Of a stretch of 64,000 nt of DNA, positions 1 to 9,316 are shown piece after piece (the stretch's first letter is position 1; each line of letters opens with the position of its first letter). A program made the translations under genes and the position numbers. Origin of the DNA: an uncultured Sinobacteraceae bacterium (GTDB taxonomy: Bacteria; Pseudomonadota; Gammaproteobacteria; Steroidobacterales; Steroidobacteraceae); NCBI GenBank assembly GCA_937902995.1, contig CALEKY010000108.1:1-64000 (forward strand), given 5' to 3'. The notes beneath the pieces were generated by a model. The model searched no databases. It was not told the origin of the DNA and worked only from the letters and a program-made list of their open reading frames with translations.

Positions 1-796
1 GATGGAAATGGTCGCCGCGAGCAAGATGCGCAAAGCGCAGGATCGCATGCGCGCATCGCGCCCGTACGCCGAGCGGATCCGTCGCGTGATCGGCCACTTG
101 CGCCTTGCGAATCCCGACTACAAGCATCCGTTCCTCATCGAACGCGAGCCGAAGTCGGTCGGCTTCATCGTGATCTCCACCGATCGCGGTCTCGCCGGCG
201 GCTTGAACGTCAATCTGTTCAAGACGACCTTGGCGACGATGCGCGAATGGCAGCAGAAGGGTGCCGAGATTTCGTTGTGCCTGATCGGCTCGAAGGGCGT
301 GCAGTTCTTCCGCCGTCTCGGCAACGCGAAGATCCTCGCGACGGCTACGCACCTGGGCGATCAGCCGCACATCGCCGACCTCATCGGCAGCGTCACGGTG
401 ATGCTCGATCAATATCGCGAAGGCAAGATCGACCGGCTCTTCCTGATCAACAACGTGTTCGTCAACACGATGACGCAGAAGCCGACCGTTCGTCAGCTTC
501 TGCCGGTGGTCACCGAAGACGAGGACAAGCTGCAGAAGCTGTGGGATTACATCTATGAGCCTTCGGCCAGCGAGTTGCTCGACGGCATTCTGATGCGCTA
601 CGTCGAGTCGCAGGTTTACCAAGGCGCCGTCGAGAACGTCGCGTGCGAAATGGCCGCGCGCATGGTTGCGATGAAGGCTGCAACCGACAACGCAGGCAAG
701 CTGATCGATGAGCTGCAGCTCATCTACAACAAAGCGCGCCAGGCGGCGATTACGAAGGAAATCAGCGAAATCGTCGGCGGTGCGTCGGCGGTTTGA
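1..796 (+). CDS. atpG: ATP synthase F1 subunit gamma (5' truncated by window)
   Basis: Gamma subunit of the F1 sector, the central rotor stalk that couples proton flow through Fo to ATP formation at the alpha3beta3 head on the inner membrane. The visible 264 residues begin at the conserved N-terminal helix (MEMVAASKMRKAQ); family members normally have about 20 residues before this, so the true start lies upstream of the window. The conserved STDRGLAGGLN segment and the C-terminal helix ending in TKEISEIVGGASAV are intact. It is followed by atpD and atpC in the usual order. The 154 bp gap to atpD is unusually long and holds an inverted pair of heptamer arrays. Confidence 0.97.
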   Translation, partial: MEMVAASKMRKAQDRMRASRPYAERIRRVIGHLRLANPDYKHPFLIEREPKSVGFIVISTDRGLAGGLNVNLFKTTLATMREWQQKGAEISLCLIGSKGVQFFRRLGNAKILATATHLGDQPHIADLIGSVTVMLDQYREGKIDRLFLINNVFVNTMTQKPTVRQLLPVVTEDEDKLQKLWDYIYEPSASELLDGILMRYVESQVYQGAVENVACEMAARMVAMKAATDNAGKLIDELQLIYNKARQAAITKEISEIVGGASAV

Positions 797-811
797 TCGG
801 GCTCGAGACCG

Positions 812-941
812 CAGACTGTAGGCTGTAGGTCGAAGGCAGAAGTGCGGAATTCAGAAATCTGAACGTAACTGGAATTGAGTGGATTGGCAGTGCTTGGGTT
901 TCTCGGCTACAGCCCGCAGCCTAAAGCCTAAAGCCTAGAGG
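812..941. repeat. Inverted pair of 7-bp tandem arrays, atpG-atpD gap
   Basis: Left arm 812-839 is four imperfect heptamers of the type taggctg. Right arm 907-941 is five heptamers of the type ctaaagc/ctacagc, the opposite orientation of the same motif. The 67 bp between the arms is not repetitive. The arms could pair imperfectly in the atp transcript. The right arm ends on the AGAGG that serves as the atpD ribosome binding site (937-941). Confidence 0.75.
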
Positions 942-950
942 TTGATGAGA

Positions 951-2381
951 ATGTCTACCGCAGCAGCAACCGGCAAGATTGTGCAGATCATCGGCGCGGT
1001 CATCGACGTGCAGTTCCCACGCGACCAGATCCCGAAGGTCTACGAGGCGCTCAAGCTCGAAGACGTCGATCTGACGCTGGAAGTGCAACAGCAGCTCGGC
1101 GACGGCGTCGTGCGCACGATTGCGATGGGCGTGACCGAAGGTCTGAAGCGCGGCTTGGCCGTGCGTGCCACGGGCGCTCCGATTTCGGTGCCGGTCGGCA
1201 AGGCAACGCTCGGCCGCATCATGGACGTGCTCGGCAATCCGCAGGACGAACGCGGTCCGGTGGATGCCGAAGTTCGCTGGCCGATCCATCGCCCGGCGCC
1301 TTCGTATGACGAGCAAGCCGGCGGTCAGGACCTGCTCGAAACCGGCATCAAGGTCATTGACCTGCTCATCCCCTTCGCGAAGGGCGGCAAGATCGGTCTG
1401 TTTGGCGGCGCCGGCGTGGGCAAGACCGTGAACATGCTCGAGCTCATCAACAACATCGCGAAGGCGCACTCGGGTTTGTCGGTGTTCGCCGGCGTGGGTG
1501 AGCGTACTCGTGAAGGTAACGACTTCTACCACGAGATGGCGGAGTCGAAGGTCGTCGATCTGGAGAATCTCACCAATTCCAAGGTCGCGATGGTGTACGG
1601 CCAGATGAACGAGCCGCCGGGCAACCGTCTGCGCGTGGCGCTCACGGGTCTGACGATGGCCGAGTATTTCCGCGACGAGAAGGACGCCTCCGGTAAGGGC
1701 CGCGACGTTCTGCTGTTCATCGACAACATCTACCGTTACACGCTCGCCGGTACCGAGGTGTCCGCGCTGCTCGGCCGTATGCCGTCCGCGGTGGGTTACC
1801 AGCCGACGCTCGCCGAGGAAATGGGCGTGCTGCAGGAGCGCATCACTTCCACGAAGACCGGCTCTATTACGTCGATCCAGGCCGTGTACGTGCCTGCGGA
1901 CGACTTGACCGACCCGTCGCCGGCGACGACCTTCGCGCACTTGGACGCCACGGTCGTGTTGTCGCGTCAGATTGCCGCGCTCGGTATTTACCCGGCCGTG
2001 GATCCGCTCGACTCGACGAGCCGTCAGCTCGATCCGCTGATCATCGGCGAAGAGCACTACAACGTCGCGCGCGGCGTGCAGGCCGTGCTCCAGCGCTTCA
2101 AGGAGCTGCAGGACATCATCGCGATTCTCGGCATGGACGAGCTGTCGGAAGAGGACAAGCTCATCGTGTTCCGTGCTCGTAAGATCCGTAACTTCCTGTC
2201 GCAGCCGTTCCACGTCGCTGAAGTGTTCACCGGCCAACCGGGCAAGTACGTGCCGTTGAAGGAAACCATCCGCGGCTTCAAGGGCATCTTGAACGGCGAC
2301 TACGACCACCTGCCCGAGCAGGCGTTCTACATGGTCGGCAGCATCGACGAGGCCGTGGAGAAGGCGAAGACGTTGCAATAA
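951..2381 (+). CDS. atpD: ATP synthase F1 subunit beta
   Basis: Catalytic beta subunit of F1-ATPase, which synthesises ATP from ADP and Pi. About 476 residues, as usual. The Walker A motif GGAGVGKT, the GERTREGNDFYHEM segment and the Walker B region VLLFIDNIYR are all present. ATG at 951 is preferred: AGAGG at 937-941 lies 9 bp upstream, whereas in-frame TTG 942 and ATG 945 are too close to it. A long antisense reading frame across the gene is a codon-bias shadow. Confidence 0.97.
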   Translation: MSTAAATGKIVQIIGAVIDVQFPRDQIPKVYEALKLEDVDLTLEVQQQLGDGVVRTIAMGVTEGLKRGLAVRATGAPISVPVGKATLGRIMDVLGNPQDERGPVDAEVRWPIHRPAPSYDEQAGGQDLLETGIKVIDLLIPFAKGGKIGLFGGAGVGKTVNMLELINNIAKAHSGLSVFAGVGERTREGNDFYHEMAESKVVDLENLTNSKVAMVYGQMNEPPGNRLRVALTGLTMAEYFRDEKDASGKGRDVLLFIDNIYRYTLAGTEVSALLGRMPSAVGYQPTLAEEMGVLQERITSTKTGSITSIQAVYVPADDLTDPSPATTFAHLDATVVLSRQIAALGIYPAVDPLDSTSRQLDPLIIGEEHYNVARGVQAVLQRFKELQDIIAILGMDELSEEDKLIVFRARKIRNFLSQPFHVAEVFTGQPGKYVPLKETIRGFKGILNGDYDHLPEQAFYMVGSIDEAVEKAKTLQ

Positions 2382-2383
2382 AG

Positions 2384-2404
2384 GCGACAGGCTACAGGCC
2401 TCAA
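2384..2404 (+). repeat. Short 7-bp tandem array, atpD-atpC gap
   Basis: Two clear heptamers (gcgacag, gctacag) and a third decayed unit directly follow the atpD stop codon (2379-2381). It is the same motif class as the array at 60816-60843. It is a single arm; no inverted partner is seen before atpC. Confidence 0.5.
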
Positions 2405-2455
2405 CCGGTCGAAGTTCGTAGCCGTCGTCCGTTCGATCTCAACTGAGAGTTAGGC

Positions 2456-2878
2456 ATGGCCACTATTCACGTCGATATCGTCAGCGCCGAAGGAGAGATC
2501 TTCTCGGGCGAAGCCGCGATGGTGTTCGCGCCTGCGGTGATGGGCGAGATCGGCATCGCGCCGCGGCACGCTCCGCTGCTCACCACGCTCAAGCCGGGCG
2601 AAGTGCGCGTACAAACGCCGGGCGGAGAAGAGCAGTTTTTCTACGTGTCCGGAGGGGCGCTCGAGGTGCAGCCGCACCTGGTGACGGTGCTCGCCGACAC
2701 AGCACTGCGAGCCAAGGATCTCGACGAAGCCGCGGCACTCCAGGCGAAGCAGCGGGCTGAAGAGGCGCTCAAGAACCGTACCGATGCGGTCGACGCCGCC
2801 GAGCTTCAGGCGGAACTGGCACGGGCCATCGCCCAGCTGCGAGCCATCGACAAACTGCGCAAACTCAAGCAGTCCTGA
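2456..2878 (+). CDS. atpC: ATP synthase F1 subunit epsilon
   Basis: Epsilon subunit of F1, which binds gamma and regulates ATP hydrolysis. It has 140 residues: an N-terminal beta-sandwich (about 1-85, with VHVDIVSAEGEIF-like start and PRHAPLLTTLKPGEV) and a C-terminal helical hairpin (about 88-140). ATG 2456 follows GAGAG at 2445-2449. It is the last gene of the operon and is followed by a strong intrinsic terminator at 2904-2933. Confidence 0.96.
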   Translation: MATIHVDIVSAEGEIFSGEAAMVFAPAVMGEIGIAPRHAPLLTTLKPGEVRVQTPGGEEQFFYVSGGALEVQPHLVTVLADTALRAKDLDEAAALQAKQRAEEALKNRTDAVDAAELQAELARAIAQLRAIDKLRKLKQS

Positions 2879-2903
2879 TCTTCCCGACTTTTCGGATGGA
2901 ACC

Positions 2904-2933
2904 CAAAGCGCGCCTCGGCGCGCTTTGTTTTTT
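2904..2933 (+). terminator. Rho-independent terminator of the atp operon
   Basis: A perfect 10-bp stem (caaagcgcgc / gcgcgctttg) with a 4-nt loop at 2914-2917 is followed directly by six T residues at 2928-2933. It sits 26 bp past the atpC stop, so glmU is expected to have its own promoter. Confidence 0.93.
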
Positions 2934-3077
2934 GGTGCGGCCGATCCTCAAAATCTGTACATAAGTCGCTGTTCAGCGGGAAAAAGTCAGGTTAGCCTCT
3001 GCGGCCGTAATTCATGACCTGTCTCACATCGCCATCCTCGGTAGCCTGTCACTCTGTCGCCGGTAGCGCTTAGTCCC

Positions 3078-4445
3078 ATGCCCCTGTCCATCGTCATCCT
3101 CGCCGCGGGTCAAGGCAAACGGATGAAGTCCGATTTGCCCAAGGTCTTGCAGCCGCTTGCGGGTGAACCCCTGTTGGCTCATGTCCTGAAGACGGCAAGA
3201 ACGCTCGGCGCCGATGCAGCCTACGTCGTGTACGGGCATGGCGGCGAACGCGTCAGGGAGGCGCTCAAAGACGAGCCCGTGCACTGGGTGCTTCAGGCCG
3301 AGCAACTCGGTACCGGCCATGCCGTTGCGCAGGCGCTCCCATCGATTCCAGACGACCACCTGGTGCTCGTGCTCTATGGCGACGTACCGCTCGTACGCGA
3401 GGCGACGCTCAAGCAATTGGTGGCAGAAGCTTCGGACACGTCGATCGGACTCTTGACCGTCGTGCTCGAAGACCCGACCGGCTATGGACGCATCGTGCGC
3501 GATAACGCCGGCCGAGTCGTGCGCATCGTCGAACAGAAAGATGCGAACACCAAGGAGCGCGCGATCAACGAGGTGAATACCGGTTTACTTGCCGCGCCCG
3601 CCCGCGCGTTGCGCCGGTGGTTGTCCGAGCTCAAGAACGACAACGCGCAAGGCGAGTACTACCTGACGGACATCGTCGTCATGGCCGTTCGCGAAGGACT
3701 GCAAATCCGGCCGGTGATTGCGCCCACCGAGACCGAAGTACTCGGCGTCAACGACAAAGTTCAGCTCGCGCAGCTCGAAGCTGCTTTGCGGCTGCAGCGC
3801 GCACGAGAATTGATGCTGGCCGGTGCGACGATCATCGATCCGGCGCGCGTCGACATCCGCGGTGAAGTGACTGTCGGTCGCGATGTCGTCATCGACGTGA
3901 ACACCGTCTTCGTCGGCAAAGTCGAGCTCGGAGACCGCGTCCGCATCGGACCGAACAATTACCTTCGCGACTGCCGCATCGAAGCTGACACCGAAATTCA
4001 TCCGAACTGCGTGATCGATCGCACGACGATCGGGCCGCGCAACTCGATCGGCCCCTTCGCGCGCCTGCGTCCTGGCAGTCACCTGCACGAAGAGGTCCAC
4101 ATCGGCAATTTCGTCGAGGTGAAGAACACCGAGATCGGTGCAGGTAGCAAAGCCAACCACCTCACGTATCTCGGCGATGCCACGCTTGGACGCAAGGTCA
4201 ACATCGGCGCCGGCACCGTGACCGTGAACTACGATGGCGCCAACAAGTGGCGCACCGAGATCGGCGACGGCGCATTCGTGGGCTCGGGCTCCATGCTCGT
4301 CGCCCCCGTGAAGATCGGCGAGAACGCCAACACGGCTGCTGGCTCGACGATCACGAAGGATGCGCCTCCCGGCAAGCTCACGATAGCACGCGCTCGCCAA
4401 GTGACGATCGAAAACTGGAAGCGTCCGCAGAAAAAGACGCAATGA
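3078..4445 (+). CDS. glmU: Bifunctional N-acetylglucosamine-1-phosphate uridyltransferase / glucosamine-1-phosphate acetyltransferase
   Basis: Makes UDP-GlcNAc for peptidoglycan and lipopolysaccharide: acetylates glucosamine-1-phosphate, then transfers UMP from UTP. 455 residues, the normal length. The N-terminal nucleotidyltransferase domain begins with LAAGQGKRMKSDLPKVL (about 7-23). The C-terminal left-handed beta-helix (about 250-445) shows hexapeptide repeats and the NHLTYLGDATLG region of the acetyl-CoA site. Start ATG 3078. glmS lies 52 bp downstream in the same direction, so the pair probably forms one amino-sugar operon. Confidence 0.97.
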   Translation: MPLSIVILAAGQGKRMKSDLPKVLQPLAGEPLLAHVLKTARTLGADAAYVVYGHGGERVREALKDEPVHWVLQAEQLGTGHAVAQALPSIPDDHLVLVLYGDVPLVREATLKQLVAEASDTSIGLLTVVLEDPTGYGRIVRDNAGRVVRIVEQKDANTKERAINEVNTGLLAAPARALRRWLSELKNDNAQGEYYLTDIVVMAVREGLQIRPVIAPTETEVLGVNDKVQLAQLEAALRLQRARELMLAGATIIDPARVDIRGEVTVGRDVVIDVNTVFVGKVELGDRVRIGPNNYLRDCRIEADTEIHPNCVIDRTTIGPRNSIGPFARLRPGSHLHEEVHIGNFVEVKNTEIGAGSKANHLTYLGDATLGRKVNIGAGTVTVNYDGANKWRTEIGDGAFVGSGSMLVAPVKIGENANTAAGSTITKDAPPGKLTIARARQVTIENWKRPQKKTQ

Positions 4446-4452
4446 GCCTCGA

Positions 4453-4487
4453 CTGCAACCTACAGCCCATAGCCTATTGCCTTAAGG
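4453..4487 (+). repeat. 7-bp tandem array, glmU-glmS gap
   Basis: Five imperfect heptamers (ctgcaac, ctacagc and variants) fill the 52 bp gap between glmU and glmS. Same cctacag class and orientation as the right arm upstream of atpD. Confidence 0.65.
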
Positions 4488-4497
4488 ACTAACGCCC

Positions 4498-6333
4498 ATG
4501 TGCGGAATCGTCGGTGCCATCGCGGATCGCAATGTCGTTCCGATCCTGATCGAAGGTTTGCGTCGACTCGAATATCGCGGCTACGACTCCGCCGGCCTTG
4601 CGGTCTTGAATACGGCGGGCCGCCTCTCACGGCTCCGCTCGGTCGGCAAAGTGAAGATGTTGCAAGACGCCTTGAACGATACGCCGACCGAAGGACGGCT
4701 CGGCATCGCACACACGCGTTGGGCCACGCACGGCGTGCCGTCCGAACGCAATGCGCACCCGCACATTTCGCGCGACGGCATTGCGATCGTCCACAACGGC
4801 ATCATCGAGAATCACGAAGAGCTGCGCGAGGAGCTGCTCGCCCACGGGTACACGTTCACGTCGGAAACCGACACGGAAGTGATCGCGCATCGCATTCACT
4901 ATCACAAGACGAAGCTCGGCGATCTCTTCCGTGCGGTCCGAGCCACAGTCGCTGAGCTGGAGGGCGCTTACGCTCTTGCAGTGATCTCCGAAGATTTGCC
5001 TGAGGGACTCGTTGTTGCCCGCGCAGGCTGCCCGGTCGTAATCGGCATCGGCGAAGACGAAAACTTCGTCGCATCCGATGTCGCAGCGTTGTTGCCTGTC
5101 ACACGTAAATTCATTTTCTTGGAAGAAGGCGACGTCGCCGAGATTCGTCGCCAGGGCATTCGCATTCTCGATATCGAAGGCAACACGGCGAATCGACCCA
5201 TTCGCGAGAGCTCGCTTTCCGCGGACGCCGCCGAAAAAGGCGATTACCCGCACTACATGCTCAAGGAGATCTACGAGCAGCCGCGTGCCGTTGCGCAGAC
5301 GCTCGAAGAGCGCGTGGCCGGCGGCCGACTGCTCGAGGCGGCGTTCGGTCCCATGGCGACGGAAGTCTTCCGTCGCACGCAAGCCGTGCAGATCGTCGCG
5401 TGCGGCACGAGCTATCACGCAGGCGCCGTTGCCAAGTACTACATCGAGCAAATCGCGCGCCTGCCTTGCTGGGTCGAGATCGCCAGCGAATATCGCTATC
5501 GCAATCCGGTCGTGCCGGCCAACACCCTGTTCGTCACGATCTCGCAGTCGGGCGAGACGGCCGACACGCTCGCAGCGCTACGCATGGCGAAACAGTCCGG
5601 ATATCTCTCGACGCTCGCCATCTGCAACGTTCCGGAAAGCTCCCTCGTGCGCGAATCCGAGCTCGTGCTGCTGACGCGCGCCGGCCCGGAGATCGGCGTC
5701 GCATCGACGAAAGCGTTCACGACGCAGCTCGCCGCACTCAACCTGCTCGTGCTCGCCCTAGCGAAGTTCAACGGCATCGACAGCGAGCGCGAGCGCGGTC
5801 TCGTCCAGCGGCTGATTGAAATCCCCAACATCATCGAGAAGACGCTGCAGCTCGACCCGACGATCAAAGAACTCGCCAAGCGTTTCGCCGACAAACACCA
5901 CGCGCTGTTCCTCGGCCGCGGCCAAATGCATCCGATCGCGATGGAAGGCGCGCTCAAGCTCAAAGAGATCTCGTACATCCATGCCGAAGCCTACGCGGCT
6001 GGCGAGCTGAAACACGGCCCGCTCGCGCTCGTCGACTCCGACATGCCGGTCGTCGTCGTTGCGCCCAACAACGATTTGCTCGAGAAGCTCAAATCGAATC
6101 TTCAGGAAGTGCGCGCCCGCGGCGGCGAGCTATACGTGTTCGCAGATCCCGATGCAGGTATCACGCCGTCCGAAGGCGTCACAGTGGTGACGATGCCGCG
6201 CCACGTCAGCCATTTCCAAGCCGCCGCGGTGTACAGCGTACCGCTGCAATTGCTCGCGTATCACTGCGCCATTCTGCGCGGCACCGACGTCGATCAGCCG
6301 CGCAATCTCGCGAAGTCGGTGACGGTGGAGTAG
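4498..6333 (+). CDS. glmS: Glutamine--fructose-6-phosphate aminotransferase (isomerizing)
   Basis: First enzyme of amino-sugar synthesis: fructose-6-phosphate plus glutamine gives glucosamine-6-phosphate. 611 residues. Cys2 (MCGIVGAI) is the N-terminal nucleophile of the glutaminase domain (about 1-240). Two SIS sugar-isomerase domains follow (about 285-425 and 460-595), with CGTSYHAG and SQSGETADT. The C-terminus ends RNLAKSVTVE, as in the family. No glmS ribozyme-like leader is expected, given the 52 bp gap to glmU. Confidence 0.97.
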   Translation: MCGIVGAIADRNVVPILIEGLRRLEYRGYDSAGLAVLNTAGRLSRLRSVGKVKMLQDALNDTPTEGRLGIAHTRWATHGVPSERNAHPHISRDGIAIVHNGIIENHEELREELLAHGYTFTSETDTEVIAHRIHYHKTKLGDLFRAVRATVAELEGAYALAVISEDLPEGLVVARAGCPVVIGIGEDENFVASDVAALLPVTRKFIFLEEGDVAEIRRQGIRILDIEGNTANRPIRESSLSADAAEKGDYPHYMLKEIYEQPRAVAQTLEERVAGGRLLEAAFGPMATEVFRRTQAVQIVACGTSYHAGAVAKYYIEQIARLPCWVEIASEYRYRNPVVPANTLFVTISQSGETADTLAALRMAKQSGYLSTLAICNVPESSLVRESELVLLTRAGPEIGVASTKAFTTQLAALNLLVLALAKFNGIDSERERGLVQRLIEIPNIIEKTLQLDPTIKELAKRFADKHHALFLGRGQMHPIAMEGALKLKEISYIHAEAYAAGELKHGPLALVDSDMPVVVVAPNNDLLEKLKSNLQEVRARGGELYVFADPDAGITPSEGVTVVTMPRHVSHFQAAAVYSVPLQLLAYHCAILRGTDVDQPRNLAKSVTVE

Positions 6334-6351
6334 TCAGGGCTGATCTCGGCC

Positions 6352-6388
6352 AAAAAAAAGCGGTGCCGGACAAAGAACCCGGCACCGC
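6352..6388 (-). terminator. Rho-independent terminator for the minus-strand hydrolase
   Basis: A perfect 10-bp stem (gcggtgccgg 6360-6369 / ccggcaccgc 6379-6388) is flanked on its left by eight A residues (6352-6359), which is a T-tract when read on the minus strand. It therefore terminates the gene at 6443-7921. Read on the plus strand it lacks a T-tract, so it is at best a weak glmS terminator. Confidence 0.85.
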
Positions 6389-6442
6389 GTTGAGGCAGCG
6401 ACGCGAAATGTGGGTCAGGATTTCCGCGTGCTGTAGTTTGGA

Positions 6443-7921
6443 TTAGCAGTGGTCATTGCGATTCTGCGCGCCCTTTGAGTTCTGCTGGGCTGGTTCCGGC
6501 AGTTTCGCTTGCTTCTTCGCCTGGTTCAGGTGGCACTCCGTGAACGGACGCGCGAAGTAATCCGGCGTATAGCTGATGAAGCGTGCCGCGCCGAGGTTCA
6601 GTGAACGCGCCAGCGCATTCAGCTTGTGCGGATTGTCTGCGTCATCCCATTGGCCCGTGAGCAGGCGTTGTTGCAGCGTCTCGACTGCGGCGACCGTCTC
6701 GGCAGCGCTGAAGCCGCAGTGGCCGGCGCTCTCGACATACAGTTGACGTAGCATCTCGGTGGCGCCGGCGCGGTCCACGGCGTCCTGGAACGCAGACTGG
6801 CTTGCGGTCGTGGAGATGTTGTCGCCGATGTTGTTCACGGTGAGCACCGGCACTTTCAGCTTGCCGGTGAAGATGCCGGGTTCAGCCCAGACGAGCGCTT
6901 TCGGGTCGGCCTTGTAGCGCGGCGAACGTGCGAGCGTCTCCAGGTCGGCGTTCAGATCGAGACCCGCCTCGCGATAGAGTTGACGCACGATCTCGGAGCC
7001 GCGGACGCGCTCCAGCAAATCGGCGTAATCAACACCGACATTCGAAGAGATATTGCCGCCGCTGCGCCTTTCGATCTCATTGCGGCTGCTCATCGCTTGA
7101 CCGATCGTCGGCAGAGGACCGCCCGCAAGGCTGTCATACAGACCTTCCTGTAAAGCGGCGAGGTCCCACTCCGCCGGTTTCGGTTTCGCAGGATTCGACC
7201 ACGTCGGCAGTTGTCCGAGCACGGCCGCGAGCGCGATGCGTGCACGGCCTTCCGGTGTCTGTTGTGCATTCGCGAGCGTTTGCAGCCACGCAGGACGTGC
7301 ATTCGTCGCGAAGTCATCGGGGATGTTGATGACCGGCAAACGCGGATCGTTCGGCGCGATCAACATCTTGGCGACGTAAACCGCATCGAGCTTGGCGTGC
7401 CACTGACCGACCGTTCCCGACAAACCGCCGCACATCAACACGGCACCGGAAAACACATCGGGACGTGCTTGGACCGTAGCAGCGCCCACATGGCCGCCGG
7501 CCGATGAGCCGAATTGAACGGCGCGGGCCGGCTTGCCGTAGAGGGCCTTGAACTTCTCAACGACCTCGACTTGGTTCTCGATCGCACCTTGGGTGTTCCA
7601 TCCGCCGGTCACGAAGCGCGTCGTGCCTGCCAGCGCATACCCGCGCGCCAACAAGGCTTGGTTTTGCGGCGCATTCGGATTGCCGGACGCGTAGTCGAGT
7701 CCTACGAGTAGCGTGCCATTGAATTGATCCGGATAGTCGATCCGGAAAGCCGTTCCATCCTTGAGCGTGCCCGTCGTTGCAACCGCAGCGAGCGCCGCAG
7801 CCGGCATACCAAGCGCAACGAGCGTTGCAAAACCGATGCGACGGAGTGTGTCGCCCGCCGATCGGCGCGGTGCTAGCCGCGCGCGCTCTGAAGGCGACGC
7901 GGAAATACGATGCGCAAGCAT
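6443..7921 (-). CDS. Secreted alpha/beta hydrolase family protein
   Basis: 492 residues with a long N-terminal export signal; the hydrophobic core IGFATLVALGMPAAALAAVA is at about residues 29-48. The nucleophile elbow GSSAGG in AVQFGSSAGGHVGAA identifies a serine alpha/beta hydrolase. The substrate cannot be read from sequence; the overall form resembles secreted tannase- or polyester-type hydrolases. The start at 7921 has a good Shine-Dalgarno (AGGGGG on the minus strand). It is monocistronic and ends in its own terminator. An inverted repeat about 60 bp upstream of its start may be an operator. A late His (ESAGHCGFSAAE) is a candidate catalytic His. Confidence 0.75.
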   Translation of the reverse strand: MLAHRISASPSERARLAPRRSAGDTLRRIGFATLVALGMPAAALAAVATTGTLKDGTAFRIDYPDQFNGTLLVGLDYASGNPNAPQNQALLARGYALAGTTRFVTGGWNTQGAIENQVEVVEKFKALYGKPARAVQFGSSAGGHVGAATVQARPDVFSGAVLMCGGLSGTVGQWHAKLDAVYVAKMLIAPNDPRLPVINIPDDFATNARPAWLQTLANAQQTPEGRARIALAAVLGQLPTWSNPAKPKPAEWDLAALQEGLYDSLAGGPLPTIGQAMSSRNEIERRSGGNISSNVGVDYADLLERVRGSEIVRQLYREAGLDLNADLETLARSPRYKADPKALVWAEPGIFTGKLKVPVLTVNNIGDNISTTASQSAFQDAVDRAGATEMLRQLYVESAGHCGFSAAETVAAVETLQQRLLTGQWDDADNPHKLNALARSLNLGAARFISYTPDYFARPFTECHLNQAKKQAKLPEPAQQNSKGAQNRNDHC

Positions 7922-7980
7922 TGGAACCCCCTTCGTTATCGTTGGCGCGCTTTGTGCGCGCTGGTTAACTAACTGATCTA

Positions 7981-8003
7981 ATCACCTGCTTAAGTCAGGT
8001 GAT
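7981..8003. promoter_or_regulatory. Perfect 8-bp inverted repeat, candidate operator
   Basis: ATCACCTG and CAGGTGAT flank a 7-bp spacer, 60 bp upstream of the start codon of the minus-strand hydrolase. The size and symmetry fit a dimeric repressor site. No regulator gene is adjacent, so the link is inferred from position only. Confidence 0.35.
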
Positions 8004-8418
8004 TTGCCGAGCCTAAGAGCGTCGTAACGGACTGTCAATTGCAATGGACCGAGGACTGCGAGCCGGACGTGCCACTTGCTCGGGTTCGCCGCTTGATGGT
8101 CGCTGCGTGAAAAAATTCCAAACGAATGCTCGACCGTTCGCCGTTTCGAGAGCGTGTTGCCTCGATTCAAGTCTTTCGGGAAAGTTCTTGTCGAAGGAAC
8201 CCAGGACTACTGCTACGACATCGCTTGACGGGCTTGGTGTTCAAAACGATATGGGGACACGGAGCATGGGCCTATGAATGACGCCGGTTATGGGCAGTCG
8301 TGCGCGGCGGTTCTAGTTCACACCAACGCCCGTGCTCGGAATGTCACACTTCGGGCGGCTCCGCGGTCATGGCTTCCGGCATGATCCGACGCTTCACGGG
8401 GCTCGCCATGTTCGAGAA

Positions 8419-8846
8419 TTCCTCTCCTGTTTGCGTAGCAATTGTCGGGCGCGGAAGCACGTCAGAGCCGCGCGTCCGTGTTTCTCAGTTCCCAGGGAAC
8501 GAGGGCGCGAGATCGCCGCCGCCTTCTTTGCTCCTCGCGCATGGGAGATTTCGAGAAAATCCGATCGCTCCTGGCTGACGACGTCGTCGCCTATGCCGAC
8601 GGCGGCGGGAAGAGTGCTGGCGTCGATACTCCGCTTGTCGGCATCGATGCAGTCATGGCACGCCACGCGCAGCTAGCACAGGAATTCAGGCAATCGCCGT
8701 CGCGGCTCGTACGCTACGCATGCATCAATGGATTACATCACGATCGAGGGCAATTGAATCGTACAGACCACGAGCCTGCTGGTCTCAGAAGGCCGGATCT
8801 CGGCCATCTGACATCACCAGAATCCGGACAAGCTGCGGCATCTGGA
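8419..8846 (+). pseudogene. Relic of an ECF41-type RNA polymerase sigma factor (C-terminal part)
   Basis: Pieces of one protein lie in order in three reading frames. 8428-8545 gives NCRARKHVRAARP and EIAAAFFA, the end of sigma region 4 and the linker. 8541-8730 gives GDFEKIRSLLADDVVAYADG and PLVGIDAV, the start of the SnoaL-like domain found in ECF41 (SigJ-like) factors. 8734-8844 gives YITIEGN, VQTTSLLVSEGRISAI and NPDKLRHL, the end of that domain, interrupted by TGA stops at 8755 and 8809. At least two frameshifts and two stops are needed, so it is dead. Sigma region 2 was not found upstream, which suggests a deletion. Confidence 0.72.
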
Positions 8847-9316
8847 ACGTGTTTGAACTCCGACTTGCGCTCGAGGGCGATCGTTGCATCGAACGCACCG
8901 CAAATCGCGACACCGAGTGTTCGACATGTCCTTGCAACGTCTATCCCGCAGCTGACGGTTGCGTTGCAATCATTTGCAATGGCGATGCGCATCGCGCAGT
9001 CCGTTGCTGGCAACACCATTGATGTCTTCGCGCTATCCCACTCACGAAGAACGCATCGCTCTTGCGTCGTTCCGTCTTTCCGCATGCGCAGGATCGTCGG
9101 TCGCTTCGTCTTCGCTGAGGTACCGGGCCTCGACCGACAGCCAGCATGCACTCTTTCGAGAATCGCGTGGTCTCGCTTGCCAGGAGCAGCTGTTCTCCGA
9201 CGCGGGTGTCCATAGAATAAGTTTCATATCTTAGAACACATCCTGTCGTCGGCTGCCTACGACCTAAGATCCGTGTTTACACGGTGTCTCCGAGGCAACC
9301 TTTGTACCCTGCTGCT

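Noticed and set aside
921..2378. 485-codon minus-strand frame opposite atpD
   Set aside because: Shadow of a highly expressed high-GC gene; Arg/His-rich composition, no family match.
4446..4497. glmS riboswitch/ribozyme
   Set aside because: The gap is only 52 bp and filled by a heptamer array; no ribozyme core.
8442..9215. 257-codon frame that could be called a gene
   Set aside because: Only its first 80 codons resemble ECF41; the remainder is out of the family frame, so it is part of the pseudogene.
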